Positions 45,456 to 55,242 are shown, numbered from the stretch's first letter. The stretch is DNA of 64,000 nucleotides from DATKRB01 sp963794215 (GCA_963794215.1 CAWCCQ010000002.1:682001-746000); one strand, 5' to 3'. Numbers and translations: made by a program. The notes: generated by a model from the letters alone, not told the origin.

Positions 45456-46227
45456 ATGTCGAGCACGACCCGCAGGGTGAGCGGCCCGAGCGAGGCCGCT
45501 CCCGACGACTTGGGGCTCCGACAGGCAATGCGGACGACGCCTGCAGTACGCGAGTACACCGACGACGACGTGCCCGATCAGATCCTCTTCGAGATCCTCG
45601 ACGACGCACGCTACGCGCCCAATGGTGCCAACCGACAGGCGTGGCACGTCACCGTCGTTCGGGACGTCTCAGCACGGCAGCGAATCGCCGAGTTGTACAA
45701 GCTCGGGTTCGCCGAGTACCTCGGATTCCACGCAGCCGGGCTGGTCCCCTTCGTCGCGTCCGAGGCTTTGTGGCGCAACCCTCCGGGCACGACCTCGAAT
45801 CCCGCCATCGACCTCGACGCGGCGCGATCGATACCGTTGCCCGACGGCACCCAGGACCACATTGCCAAGGCGCCGGTACTCCTCGTCATCACTGTCGATC
45901 TCACCAACATCTCAGCTGTCGACAGCGGCCTAGGACGCCTCAGCATCTCGGCCGGGGCGTCGGTTTACCCGTTCGCGCACAACATCCTGTTCGGCGGCGC
46001 GGGCACGAGGCTACGGCGGCCACTTCACCTCGGTGCTCGCCCGACAAGAGCCCGAGCTCAGAGAGTTGCTGCACATCCCGCCCGAGCACGCACTCGCCAC
46101 CATGCTGCCGATCGGCAAACCGGTCAAGGCGATCACCAAGCTCAGTCGCCAGCCCGTCGAGTCCTTCGCCACGATCGGGACATTCGACGGCCCACCTCTG
46201 AGCCAGGTCGCACCAACGCCCGTCTGA
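45456..46227 (+). CDS. Nitroreductase-family protein (frameshifted)
   Basis: About 256 residues, ATG 45456. LRQAMRTTPAVREYTDDDVPDQILFEILDDARYAPNGANRQAWHVTVVRD is the FMN-binding start (APNGANRQ.W). The frame changes by one extra base near 45999-46008: NILFGGAG then RGYGGHFTSVLARQEPELRELLHIPPEHALATMLPIGKP, the normal end of the family (G.P..H.....P.G.P). Ends at 46227. NAD(P)H-linked reduction of an unknown electrophile. Lies between the GntR regulator and a lipocalin-like protein, same strand. Confidence 0.82.
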
Positions 46228-46293
46228 CCTAGGGTGGTGCAAATCCAGTAGCGGTATCTAGACCTGCGCGAGCGGGAATCCCAGGGAGGCAGC

Positions 46294-47310
46294 ATGGAGA
46301 AGCCACAGGTCATCGCGCTCACCGCCGAGGACGACCAGTTCCATCCCCCAAGCGGACATCCCTTCGAGACCGAGACCTTCTGGGTGTCGTTCAACCACCC
46401 CGACCGGCGGATGGGTGGATGGTTCTACAACCAGGTGCTCTTCAACCAAGGCATCTGCAACGGTGGCGCCTGGGTGTGGGACGATACGCCGGCCGGAGCC
46501 CTCTACCAGGTCAACCGCCGCGAGCTACCTCTCGAGGATCCCGAATCGATGGATCTGCGCAACGTGGTGCTCCCGAACGGCAACCACATCGAGATGCTCG
46601 AGCCTCTCCGCACATATCGGGTTCGCTACCGAGACCCCGGGAAGTTCGAGGCTGATCTCCTTTTCACAGCGATCGCCCCTCCGCATTCGCATCCAGTCGG
46701 AGTGGCACCGTTTTGGAGGGGGCGCCACTTCGACCAGGCGATGCACGTGACCGGTCAGATCGTCTTGGACCACGAGCCGATCGACATCGACTCGCTGTCG
46801 GTACGTGACCGGTCCTGGGGCCCGAGGCCAGGTCCACGCGCGCCCGGGGCCGGCCAGGGCAGCAAGCGCCGCGAGCCACCGGACCCTGTCGCCGCCGCAC
46901 GGCCACCACACAGCCCGTTCGGGATCGGCTACGTCTTTGGCACCGCGTCCTCCGACGACATGTTTCTCGCGTACACCTTGCCATGCCTCTACGACGGCGA
47001 GGCCCGTGACTTCGTCACGACGGGCTACCTGGTGCGTGACGGCGTCTACGGGTTGCTCCTCGACGGCAATCGCCGGGCCGAATTCGACCCCGACATGGGC
47101 TGGATGCGCAAGATCACCCTCGAGGCGGTCGACGAGCACGGTCGGGAGCTGACCGCAGAGGGCGAAATGGTGGCCCACCATGGTGAACGCGGACAGGGCA
47201 GCGCCTTGTTCCACTGGAGGTGGGACGGTGCGAGCGGGTGGGGTGAGGATCAGTCCAGCGCCACCGGTGTGGTCTTGGATGCATTACGCGAGGCCGGCGT
47301 CTGGCGGTAG
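46294..47310 (+). CDS. CrtC-like double-lipocalin protein (DUF7064/7065 type)
   Basis: A 338-residue protein starting ATG 46294. ETFWVSFNHPDRRMGGWFYNQVLFNQGICNGGAWVWDD and later SVRDRSWGPRP plus GIGYVFGTASSDDMFLAYTL are characteristic of the lipocalin-like proteins related to hydroxyneurosporene synthase CrtC, often seen in mycobacterial and actinobacterial lipid or steroid catabolic clusters. The DRSWG motif is the best mark. A short basic insert (AGQGSKRREPPDP) is unusual. Presumed to bind or hydrate a hydrophobic isoprenoid-like substrate; activity not known. Confidence 0.72.
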   Translation: MEKPQVIALTAEDDQFHPPSGHPFETETFWVSFNHPDRRMGGWFYNQVLFNQGICNGGAWVWDDTPAGALYQVNRRELPLEDPESMDLRNVVLPNGNHIEMLEPLRTYRVRYRDPGKFEADLLFTAIAPPHSHPVGVAPFWRGRHFDQAMHVTGQIVLDHEPIDIDSLSVRDRSWGPRPGPRAPGAGQGSKRREPPDPVAAARPPHSPFGIGYVFGTASSDDMFLAYTLPCLYDGEARDFVTTGYLVRDGVYGLLLDGNRRAEFDPDMGWMRKITLEAVDEHGRELTAEGEMVAHHGERGQGSALFHWRWDGASGWGEDQSSATGVVLDALREAGVWR

Positions 47311-47610
47311 TGATTCGACCCGACCCCTGCGCCGTTCGAACGGCATCGACGCGCTCATCTCGTCGAGAGGTGGCCCCGCACTCCTCATGGCGGGCGACCT
47401 GCCGGGCACTCCGGCCGTCGGATGCCGGCGCAAGCGTGCGCCGACGCACATGTCGGCGCATTCGCGATGCCGAACAAAACCTCGTCGGTGCCATCGCCGC
47501 CATCGCCGCCATCACCGCCTGCGACAAGAAACCTCGCCCCGCGGGAGTGAGACATCCAACGGCTAATGGGGATGTGTTGGCAACCGCAGGCGGCCCGACG
47601 CCCGGTGCTG

Positions 47611-47637
47611 GTGTTCGCAGCCCCGTGGGGCGAACAC
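47611..47637. terminator. Hairpin between convergent genes
   Basis: GTGTTCGC (47611-47618) pairs with GCGAACAC (47630-47637), with an inner CCC/GGG pair. It lies in a 435-base gap between the lipocalin-like gene and the convergent second SBP gene. The rest of this gap holds a short GCCATC microsatellite (about 47489-47518) and no convincing gene. Confidence 0.55.
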
Positions 47638-47745
47638 GCCGCTGTGACGTTCAGTCGTTGTTGTCGGCTATGAACAACGGCGAAGACAAGCAGGGCCGAT
47701 CCCCCGGGGGGCTGACAGATCGAGAGGAGTGAGCGCCCACGCGGC

Positions 47746-49013
47746 TCACGAGTTGTTGTACGAGACGAGCTTCCCGCAGAACAGCTTCCCGCAGAACAGC
47801 TTCCCGTTGTCCACTTGGACGAAGTTGTTGCCCTTCAGCTGCACGAAGCCCGTGCATGCTGACTTGGGAAGCATGCCGACGGTGCCGAAGTGCTCGAACG
47901 TGACACCGGGGGCAGGAAGAAGGCCACCTGCCGTGTAGCTGCCAACCTTGCGGAGGTTGGAGATGAACGAGGCCTGGGTGGGGTTCTTGCCGGCGTGTTC
48001 GAGACCGAAGATCATGAGATCGGTGTACTCCCACGAGCCAGTGATGCCAAGGTCGGGGATGCCACCCTTGTAGCCCGGATCGTACTTCTTGAGCGCGTTG
48101 ATCATGGTCTGGGCCGCCGCGTTTGGCTTCTCCCAGAAGATCCCCCCGTCAGCGATGTAGGACCCGTCGAACGCCGAGATGGTCGACGGGCTCGAGAGCA
48201 CGTCCTGGTCGTAGCCGGTGTAGTAGAGCTGCTTCGCGTCGATAACCGCGTTCTTCACTGCCCCGCTGAGGGCAATGTCCGAAGCGTCGACGAACGATCC
48301 GACCACGGCGTTGCATCCGGCCGATTTGATCTGCAGCACGTCGGCAGTGAAGTCGACCCCGCCAAAGGGCACCGAGTAATTGGTGTAGCACTGCTGGAGA
48401 CCAACGTCGGCGTTGGTGGCAAACTGGGCCCGGATCGACGCCTGCGAAGACTCGGAGATCCCGTAGGCCAACCCGGCCACCTTGTTCGCCCCGATTGACT
48501 TCAAGAACAGCGCGTCGGTCGTGTAGTTGTAGTACTTGCCCTGAATATCGGCATTGACCGGAGCCGCAGCGGAGAACATGTTCGTGTTCGGCTCCTCTGC
48601 CCACTCGGGACCGTCAAAGCCGCCACCGGTCACTGGGACACCCTGCTACTGGAGGTATTTGTAGCCACCGAAAACGAAGCACCGGCGTCGACGATGCCGA
48701 ACACCCCTTTGGACACCAGCGCCTGCGAGGCGGTGAGGTTCTCGGTGGGGCTCGACTGGTCGTCCTCGACGATGAGCTTAAGCTTGTGCCCATCGACGCC
48801 ACCTTCGGCGTTCTGGAGGTCGATCCGAGCCTGGGCAGCGCCGGGCCCATCAGCAAAGGTCGACGATGCCACCCCGGTCAAGTCATTGATATAGCCGATC
48901 GTAATGGTCGAGCTGGCAGCGGAGGCTGACGTCGTCGCCACCACGCTGGCCAAGCCGGTGATCATCAGCGAAGCACTGGCAATTAACGCAACCCTACGAC
49001 GAGTTCCCCCCAC
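47746..49013 (-). pseudogene. Substrate-binding protein copy 2, interrupted by frameshift and TAG
   Basis: Peripla_BP_6 family like copies 1 and 3. Signal peptide RRRVALIASASLMITGLASVVATTSASAA, then TITIGYINDLTGVASSTFADGPGAAQARIDLQNAEGGVDG. At about 48678-48682 one base is missing; the continuing frame reads FVFGGYKYLQ, then a TAG (48646-48648), then QGVPVTGGGFDGPEWAEEPNTN to the end. The paralogues have Q or E at the TAG position. The C terminus carries a duplicated LFCGK (15-bp tandem repeat). Two independent lesions make a true pseudogene possible, although the general indel load of the window leaves sequencing error open. Confidence 0.75.
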
Positions 49014-49043
49014 GATCGCACCATTGCTTACGTCGCCGCGCCC

Positions 49044-49057
49044 GCAATGACAATTGC
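49044..49057. promoter_or_regulatory. Palindrome upstream of SBP copy 2
   Basis: GCAAT-GACA-ATTGC, 31 bases upstream of the start of the second SBP gene (minus strand). Similar short palindromes stand before the other two copies, though the sequences are not the same. Possible operator. Confidence 0.35.
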
Positions 49058-49196
49058 TTCAGGGACGTTACCACACCGTGCATCGGCCCCTCCACGCGCC
49101 GAATCGGCATTTTTATCAAATCGTTCGTTACAAACCATTGCGAGGCCGCCAATCGCGAGACAGCGTTCAAGATGCCCGACAGAGTCGAGGCACACC

Positions 49197-49982
49197 TCAG
49201 CATCCCTCCCAGCGCGGGGGCCGCTTCTCGAGAAACGCCCGAGTTCCTTCCTTGGCGTCAGCGCTGCCGGTTACCGCTGGGCCGACCTCCGCTTGCAGTC
49301 GGAAATAGTCGTCCGTGGACAACTCGAGCGCCGCCAGCATGAGATGTTTCACCGCCGCGACGGCCAGCGGACCGTTCGTTCGCGATGCGCTCGGCCAAGG
49401 CGAGGGCCTCGTCGAGGACGCGGTCGGCCGGCACCACCAGGTTGACCAATCCGAGATCGTACCGCGCGGGGCGTCGATCGATTGCCCGGTCATCGCCAAC
49501 TCGAACGCCACCGCGAGCGGGATTCGCCGGGCAAGACGAAGCCCTCCACCGGCGGGGAACAAGCCCCGGCTGACCTCGGGGAGACCGAACCGTGCGTCCT
49601 CGGAGGCGACCACCAGGTCGCAGGCCAGCAGCAGCTCGAACCCACCGCCGACGGCAGTTCCGTTGGCGGCGCAGATGACCGGTTTGCAGATTCCCTCTCG
49701 CGTGAAGCGAAAATAGGAGGCCGCCCGATCCTGCCCTGGTCCGGAACTCTGATCGCGGACGGGTTCGTGTAAATCCCTACCCGCGCAGAAGGCCAGGCGA
49801 CCGGTGCCGGTGATCACCACAGCCCGGACCGTCGGGTCACCGTCGGCAGCTTCGAGGTGCGCACCGAGGCTCGCACGGGCCACGTCATCGAGGGCGTTGC
49901 GCACCTCTGGCCGGTTGATTCTCAGGACCGCCACTCGACTGCTGTCCTCACGTTCGATCACGAGCCGAGCTTCGCCACTCAC
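49197..49982 (-). CDS. Enoyl-CoA hydratase/isomerase family (two compensating indels)
   Basis: Crotonase fold, 261 residues, start GTG or ATG at 49982, overlapping the CoA transferase stop. VAVLRINRPEVRNALDD, AFCAGRDLHE (oxyanion strand), CKPVICAANGTAVGGGFELLLACDLVVASEDARFGLPEVSRGLFPAGG with the Glu/Gly positions of the family. Between about 49373 and 49471 the frame is displaced: the other frame gives the expected YDLGLVNLVVPADRVLDEALALAERIAN, then the first frame resumes PLAVAAVKHLML. So one base is lost and one gained. Hydrates enoyl-CoA in the catabolic cluster. Confidence 0.87.
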   Translation of the reverse strand: MSGEARLVIEREDSSRVAVLRINRPEVRNALDDVARASLGAHLEAADGDPTVRAVVITGTGRLAFCAGRDLHEPVRDQSSGPGQDRAASYFRFTREGICKPVICAANGTAVGGGFELLLACDLVVASEDARFGLPEVSRGLFPAGGGLRLARRIPLAVAFELAMTGQSIDAPRGTISDWSTWWCRPTASSTRPSPWPSASRTNGPLAVAAVKHLMLAALELSTDDYFRLQAEVGPAVTGSADAKEGTRAFLEKRPPRWEGC

Positions 49983-51160
49983 GGAAAGGTGACCACCCCC
50001 CGTTGTTTGAGAAGGTCGGCGTCTTCGACGCCGTACCCGAGCTCGGTCAGGATCTCGACCGTATGCTGCCCGAGCAATGGCGGAGGACCCGCGATGCGCC
50101 CCGGCGTGTCGGACAGCTCAACGAGCATGCCGATTTGCTTGACCAAGCCGAACTGCGGCATCTCGTAGTCCACGACCCAGCCACTCTCCGCCGCATCCGC
50201 ATCGTCGAACATGTCCGAGGCATAGGTCTCGCGCGAGAGTTCGGCCGGCACCCGGCGCTGGTGAAAGTCCGACGACCAGTCGGCCGCCGTCCGCCTCAGC
50301 AGCGCCTGCTCCAAGCATGCCGAGAGCTCGTCGGCGTGCTCGGATCTGTCGGCGGGAGTACCGAAGCGGCTATCGCGAAGGAGCTCGGCGTCGGTGGCCG
50401 ACGCGAACCCGACCCATTCGCGTTCGCTCACACACGCCACCTGGATCCACCCCTCGCGGCAGCGATACAGACGGTAGAGCGGGTCGATACCTCGCTGCTC
50501 GGCGTCGATCACCGGGCGCTGCACGGGTCCCTCGTCGGTGAGATGGAAGTCCGAGTTGATGACCATCCCACCGTTGACGATGTTGGTCTCGACCATCTGG
50601 CCCTCGCCTGTGCGATCGCGATGCCACAGAGCCTGGAGGACACCGAACACCGAATGCATGGCATTCACGGCATCGCATTGGCCATAGCGGTACCACATAG
50701 GTGGATTTCCGTGCTCGCAACCGCCACTGTGATATTCCGCGCCACCCAACGCCTGGCCGAACTGGTCCCACCCCGGCCAGTCGGCATTCGGTCCGCTCGA
50801 TCCCCAGCCCGTGGTGTGGCAACAGATGATCCGGGGGTTGAGCGCCTTGACGGTCTCATAGTCGTAGTGAAGCCGCTCGGCGACTCCGACGCGTAGGTTG
50901 TGGTGAAGGACATCGGTGCGGGGAATCAGTCGGTGAAGGATCTCCACGCCCTCGGGTGTCTTGAGATCCACGGCGAGCGAGCGCTTGCCACGCTGACAGC
51001 CGAAGAACGAGGAACCTCTGCCCATGGTTCGGGCCTGGGTCGCGATCTCCTCGATCTTGATCACGTCGGCTCCAAGGTCGCCAAGCATTTGCGGCCCGAA
51101 CGGTCCCGCCAAGTTGGCACCCAGATCAAGGACTCGTATGCCATCAAGCGCGCTCGACAC
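49979..51160 (-). CDS. CaiB/BaiF-family CoA transferase (1)
   Basis: Family III CoA transferase, about 393 residues. GTG 51160 follows GAGAGGAG. Domain start LDGIRVLDLGANLAGPFGPQMLGDLGADVIKIEE is the classic D......GP.....L.DLGADV.KVE pattern; GCQRGKRSLAVDLKTPEG, DVLHHNLRVGVAERLHYDYETVKALNPRIICCHTTGWG, and RDRTGEGQMVETNIVNG follow. The position of the catalytic Asp (usual ENF.PG segment, here HHNLRVG) is altered, as in the copy at 57.9 kb. Transfers CoA between carboxylic acids. Operonic with the hydratase. Confidence 0.88.
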   Translation of the reverse strand: MSSALDGIRVLDLGANLAGPFGPQMLGDLGADVIKIEEIATQARTMGRGSSFFGCQRGKRSLAVDLKTPEGVEILHRLIPRTDVLHHNLRVGVAERLHYDYETVKALNPRIICCHTTGWGSSGPNADWPGWDQFGQALGGAEYHSGGCEHGNPPMWYRYGQCDAVNAMHSVFGVLQALWHRDRTGEGQMVETNIVNGGMVINSDFHLTDEGPVQRPVIDAEQRGIDPLYRLYRCREGWIQVACVSEREWVGFASATDAELLRDSRFGTPADRSEHADELSACLEQALLRRTAADWSSDFHQRRVPAELSRETYASDMFDDADAAESGWVVDYEMPQFGLVKQIGMLVELSDTPGRIAGPPPLLGQHTVEILTELGYGVEDADLLKQRGVVTFP

Positions 51161-51226
51161 GGCCGCTCCTCTCACCCATGACGCTGGGCGGGCGTCGCCG
51201 CCCGACTCGCCGGGCCGCAGTGGCCC

Positions 51227-52396
51227 TCACGCGACCCCGTGCCCCTGACCAAGTAGATCGTCGATCTCTGCCTCAGAGCACCCGATCTCCTTCAGGATCA
51301 TCACGGAGTGCTCTCCAATCCGGGGTTGCGGTCCCTGCACCTTGGCAGTGTGCTTCTCCAGCGTGTACGGAATGCCCATCATTCGAATCGTCCCTACTTC
51401 GGGGTCCTCGACCTCCACCACCATCCCGTTGTGAACCAATTGGGGCGTCGTGTAGGCCTCAGCAGCTGACTGCACGGGCACAACGGGTACGTCGACCGCG
51501 TGACATCGCTCAAGCACGTCGGCGCGCGCGAAGCGCTTGAATCCTGACTCCACATGGTGTCGCCACAGCGCCCGCTGCTCAGGCGACGTCTCAATCAACG
51601 AGCCGATTCTGGCCTCGGGAGGCAGGCCCAAGACCTCGTGAAGGCGATCGTTCGAGTCGCGGACCATCATCAGATGTACCCAGAGTCCGTCAGCACACTC
51701 GAACACGGTTCCCCGTGATTCGTATGGCACGGTGGCAAAGTTGGGCGGCTCGTGCTCGACGCGGTAACGGATCTGGCTCGTCCACATGAGGGCTCCCTGA
51801 GCCAAAGAGGTCTCCACCCACTGGCCGGACCCGGTGACCTCGCGCACGTGCAGCGCCGCCAGGATGCCCATCCCGGCGAGGAACATCGCGCCGTAGCTGG
51901 GCAGTGGAACGTAGAGAAAGACCGGCTCGTGGGCGTAGGAGCCGTCGTCGCCCTTGCGATAACTGGGTTGCTCGAACTGCATGCCCATCCGCGCCTGGAC
52001 CAGCGCGTCGCTCGCCGGGTGATCCCTCGCCGCGCTACGACGGCCGTACCCGGTAATCGAGCAGTACACCAACCGCTCATTGACACTACGGAGTGACGCG
52101 TAGTCCAGCCCGAGACGCTCCATCACCCCTGGAGCCGCCGTCTCGATCACGACGTCGGCCGAACGAGCCAGCCGGCGTACGATCTCCGCCCCCGCCGGCT
52201 TCCACGGGTCGGCAACGATGCTCCGCTTGCCCCGGTTCCACACTCGAGAACCGACATACTTGCGAGTGGGGTCGCCACCGGGTGGCTCGACCTTGACGAC
52301 ATCGGCTCCCTGGTCGCTCAGATAGGCGCCCGCGAGTGAGCCGGCCAGCCCTCTCGCCAGGTCGATGACCCTGATTCCGTCGAGCACTGGTTGCAC
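51227..52396 (-). CDS. CaiB/BaiF-family CoA transferase (2)
   Basis: 389 residues, GTG 52396. VLDGIRVIDLARGLAGSLAGAYLSDQGADVVKVEPPGGDPTRK, RGKRSIVADPWKPAGAEIVRRLARSADVVIETAAPGVMERLGLDYASL, RLVYCSITGYGR, VREVTGSGQWVETSLAQGAL. The usual catalytic Asp just upstream of the E...PG motif region (V.D/V.E..PG) is represented by DVVIETAAPG. It pairs with copy 1; paired CaiB/BaiF genes can form heteromeric enzymes. Located between copy 1 and an amidohydrolase on the same strand. Confidence 0.88.
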   Translation of the reverse strand: MQPVLDGIRVIDLARGLAGSLAGAYLSDQGADVVKVEPPGGDPTRKYVGSRVWNRGKRSIVADPWKPAGAEIVRRLARSADVVIETAAPGVMERLGLDYASLRSVNERLVYCSITGYGRRSAARDHPASDALVQARMGMQFEQPSYRKGDDGSYAHEPVFLYVPLPSYGAMFLAGMGILAALHVREVTGSGQWVETSLAQGALMWTSQIRYRVEHEPPNFATVPYESRGTVFECADGLWVHLMMVRDSNDRLHEVLGLPPEARIGSLIETSPEQRALWRHHVESGFKRFARADVLERCHAVDVPVVPVQSAAEAYTTPQLVHNGMVVEVEDPEVGTIRMMGIPYTLEKHTAKVQGPQPRIGEHSVMILKEIGCSEAEIDDLLGQGHGVA

Positions 52397-52427
52397 GGAG
52401 TCTCCCGAGGTCTGCTGGTCCCGACGC

Positions 52428-53669
52428 TCATCCGATGCCGTAGAGGGCGATGGCCGTCTCGCTGGCGATCTGGCGCTTCTCGTCCGCTGTCAACCCCTCG
52501 AGCGCCTCGGCGAGCTCGTCGGTGACGCCCGGGAACTTAGCATCGGGGTGCGGATAGTCAGAAGCCCAGATGATGCGGTCGGCCCCGACCAGAGGGGAGC
52601 GAGCGGTGACGGCGAGCATCGCCTCATCGGGGTCAAAGCTGATCCAGCACTGACGCCGGAAGTACTCCGAGGGCAGCATCTTGAGCCATGGGACGTCCCA
52701 AGGAAACTTCTTCGTGTGGTGGTCGAGTCGCTCGAGCCACGGCACCAGCCAACCGCCATTGGCTTCGAGGAAGATGAGCTTCAGTTCGGGGTAGCGCTCG
52801 CACACCCCGCCCGAGGTGAGGAAGCACAGCGAGCTCATCACGTCGAAGGGATTGGAGATGGCCTGGGTGAAGTAGATGTTGTTCATCCGCGCACCAACGG
52901 CGGAGTCTTCTCCCTCCGAGCCATAACTCGGAGAGGGTTGGGCGGAAAATGCCCGTGGCAACTCGCCGAGGCGCAGTCCCTGGCACGCACCAGGCAGGTC
53001 AGGTGCCAGAAATGGATGAAGGCCAATGGGCAACCCGGTCTCCTGGGCCGCCGTCCAGATCGGGTCGTAGACCGGGTCATTGAACTGCTTCCACTCAACT
53101 GCCGGATTGGGCCGCATGAACACCGAAACCATTGCGGGCAGTCCAGCGACGCGGCGCAGCTCTGTCGCCACCGCCTCCACGTCGTCAGGATGGTGCATCG
53201 GCGGCAGCGCCCCGGCACCGAAGAGCCGACCCTCGCCACCTTGTACGTGGTCCGAACACCAGTCGTTGTAGGCCCGGGCCTGGGCGAGGCCAAAACGGAC
53301 ATCGGGGTTGCTCTGGAGGCCGAGCAAGGAGGTCGGGTACAGGACAGCGAGTTCGATCCCATCAGTGTCCATGTCGGCCAGGCGAGCTTTAGCGTTCCAC
53401 GCCGCGGGCCGGACCTCGCTGTACTGGATCTCACCGGCGAGGACCTTGGCAACGTCATCGTCGCTGAAGCCGGCAGTCCCCGAAAGCCCCACGGCCGGCG
53501 TACGGCGCCCATCGAACACCTGCCACTCTCGCCCATCCGCGTCGGTCTCGACGTGCCAGATGCGAGCGCGGTACTCGGCTGGCGCGTAGTCGAGCATCTC
53601 GGTCGGATGTTCGAGGATATGACCGTCTGAGTCGATGTAGCGCAGCTCTCGATCCTGAATCGTCGTCAC
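52428..53669 (-). CDS. Amidohydrolase-2 family metal enzyme (1)
   Basis: Amidohydro_2 (ACMSD-like decarboxylase/hydrolase) TIM barrel, about 413 residues. GTG 53669 lies seven bases after AGGAGGA. RYIDSDGHILEHP is the first metal motif (D.H variant), MVSVFMRPNP and GLPIGLHPF the middle His strand, LKLIFLEANGGWLVPWLERLD the late strand, and RIIWASDYPHPD the final Asp motif. Such enzymes decarboxylate aromatic or dienoic acids or hydrolyse lactones. The neighbour at 53.8 kb is a paralogue; both belong to the acyl-CoA catabolic cluster. Confidence 0.87.
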   Translation of the reverse strand: MTTIQDRELRYIDSDGHILEHPTEMLDYAPAEYRARIWHVETDADGREWQVFDGRRTPAVGLSGTAGFSDDDVAKVLAGEIQYSEVRPAAWNAKARLADMDTDGIELAVLYPTSLLGLQSNPDVRFGLAQARAYNDWCSDHVQGGEGRLFGAGALPPMHHPDDVEAVATELRRVAGLPAMVSVFMRPNPAVEWKQFNDPVYDPIWTAAQETGLPIGLHPFLAPDLPGACQGLRLGELPRAFSAQPSPSYGSEGEDSAVGARMNNIYFTQAISNPFDVMSSLCFLTSGGVCERYPELKLIFLEANGGWLVPWLERLDHHTKKFPWDVPWLKMLPSEYFRRQCWISFDPDEAMLAVTARSPLVGADRIIWASDYPHPDAKFPGVTDELAEALEGLTADEKRQIASETAIALYGIG

Positions 53670-53800
53670 GTCCCATCCTCCTGTTTGCAATCATGCTCTG
53701 TTCGCAACACGGTGCAGGAGTCCGACCCGGACCCAGCACCGAGTTGCTGGCCACCACTCGGCGCGATCGGTCCCCTCAGGACCAGCCCAGACGGCCCGCG

Positions 53801-55060
53801 TCACGCGGCATGCATTGCCTCGTACCGTGCACGCCACTCATGCTTCGAGCGGATCGTGGTGTCGACATCGGGAGACTTTGAGCGCAGTGCGCTCACCGAG
53901 GCCTCGGTACGCGGCACGTGGGTAAACGGGTCCCAGCCGAAATAACGACACGTGTTCTGCCAGGTGATCTTGTGGATCTCATCGTCCGAGCACCCCGCGC
54001 CAGTCAGTTCGTCGTGCACGAACTCTGGTGCGTTTGGAAAGATGGAGTCGGAGTGCGGATAATCGCACTCCCAGGCAATGATGTCGATACCGATATCGTC
54101 ACGGATCTTGAGCGCCGCGGGGTCAGTCACGTAGCACGCGAGGCTGTGTTCGCGGAAGATGTCGCTCGGCAATTTGTCGCCAAAGTCGTGACCCAGCCAC
54201 CGTTGGTTCGTGTAGTGGCGATCGCAACGGTTCAGGTAGAACGGAATCCACCCGATGCCCGCCTCGGACCACGCCACCTTGAGGTCAGGGTAATTCTGGA
54301 ACGCGGGTCCCCAGAGCAGATCCTGGGCAGCCAACGTCGAGACCTGCGTAGCCAGAATGATCAAATTGTCGATCGGCGCGTCGGGAGCGGAATTGATCGC
54401 GGCGAATCCCTGCCCGATGTGCAGACACATCACTACCTGCTCATCTGAGCACGCACGCCAGAACGGATCCCAGTAGTCGACGTCGTGATAGCTCGGAAGA
54501 TTCTGGATATGGGGCAGCTCGGGCATCGTGATGGCATGGCAACCCTTTTTCGCTACCCGCCGCACCTCGTTGGCCAGAGCATCGGGATCCCATACGGGCG
54601 GGATAGCGAGGGGGATGAACCGTCCCGGGTACGAAGCAGCCCACTCGTCGATGTGCCAGTCGTTGTACGCCTGGGTCATCACCAACGCCAGGTCCTTGTC
54701 ATCGCTGCGTTGGAAGAAGCCCCCGCTGAAGCCAACGAAGGAAGGGAAGCACATCGAGGCGAGTATCCCGTTGTGGTTCATATCCCGAACGCGCTCATGG
54801 ATGTCGTACGCACCGGGGCGCATCTCGGCATAGGTGGTGGGGTTCATGCCCCACTCCTCCTTCGGCCAACCGACGACGGCGTTGAGACTCCCCGACCCAC
54901 TCTCCGCCCCATGAAATTGCCAGCGCTCAATACCCTCGTCATTAAGCACGCTCTTGGGTGCAAGGCTCTTGTATTTCGCGGGCACGTGCTGGTCGAACAT
55001 GTCCCGTGGCTCGATCACGTGGTCATCGATACTGACCAGGATCATGTCATCGACGTCCAC
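53801..55060 (-). CDS. Amidohydrolase-2 family metal enzyme (2)
   Basis: About 419 residues, GTG 55060 after GGAGGGAGGG; an in-frame upstream start at 55093 is rejected. MILVSIDDHVIEPRDMF is the D.H motif; FFQRSDDKDLALVMTQAYNDWHIDEWAASYPGRFIPLAIPP; VMCLHIGQGF the middle His; LKVAWSEAGIGWIPFYLNRCDRHY; and IIAWECDYPHSDSIFPNAPE the final motif. ITWQNTCRYFGWDPF ends the fold. Same superfamily as gene 1, probably acting on a different intermediate. Divergent from SBP copy 3. Confidence 0.88.
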   Translation of the reverse strand: MDVDDMILVSIDDHVIEPRDMFDQHVPAKYKSLAPKSVLNDEGIERWQFHGAESGSGSLNAVVGWPKEEWGMNPTTYAEMRPGAYDIHERVRDMNHNGILASMCFPSFVGFSGGFFQRSDDKDLALVMTQAYNDWHIDEWAASYPGRFIPLAIPPVWDPDALANEVRRVAKKGCHAITMPELPHIQNLPSYHDVDYWDPFWRACSDEQVVMCLHIGQGFAAINSAPDAPIDNLIILATQVSTLAAQDLLWGPAFQNYPDLKVAWSEAGIGWIPFYLNRCDRHYTNQRWLGHDFGDKLPSDIFREHSLACYVTDPAALKIRDDIGIDIIAWECDYPHSDSIFPNAPEFVHDELTGAGCSDDEIHKITWQNTCRYFGWDPFTHVPRTEASVSALRSKSPDVDTTIRSKHEWRARYEAMHAA

Positions 55061-55150
55061 GGTTCCCTCCCTCCGGAGGCACCGAGCCCCCACCGCGGCG
55101 TCATTCTAGAAGCCGGTCGAACAAATAGCCACCGATTCTTCCCCCAGGCC

Positions 55151-55189
55151 TTGACAACCCGTTGAGAAAGTGTTGCAGTTGTAATACTG
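55151..55189 (+). promoter_or_regulatory. Putative promoter/operator of SBP copy 3
   Basis: TTGACA at 55151-55156 and TTGAGA at 55162-55167 precede TGTTGCAGTTGTAATACTG, which contains the palindrome CAGT-TGTAAT-ACTG (55176-55189). The phrase TGTTGC(C)AGT(T)GTAA is similar to that before SBP copy 1 (TGTTGCCAGTGTAA at 41537). Spacing of the -35 and -10-like boxes is not ideal. Possible shared regulator site. Confidence 0.4.
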
Positions 55190-55242
55190 ATCGAGTGAGC
55201 ACCCCCGCTGGGTGCGCGCTCAGGCAATGCAAGGGGGGGCTC

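Noticed and set aside
47311..47745. Small open frame between lipocalin-like gene and SBP copy 2
   Set aside because: Translation is Arg/Ala-rich with GCCATC microsatellite content and no recognisable fold.
48646..48648. Pyrrolysine or recoded amber codon in SBP copy 2
   Set aside because: No Pyl genes in view, the gene also has a frameshift nearby, and paralogues have ordinary Q/E there.
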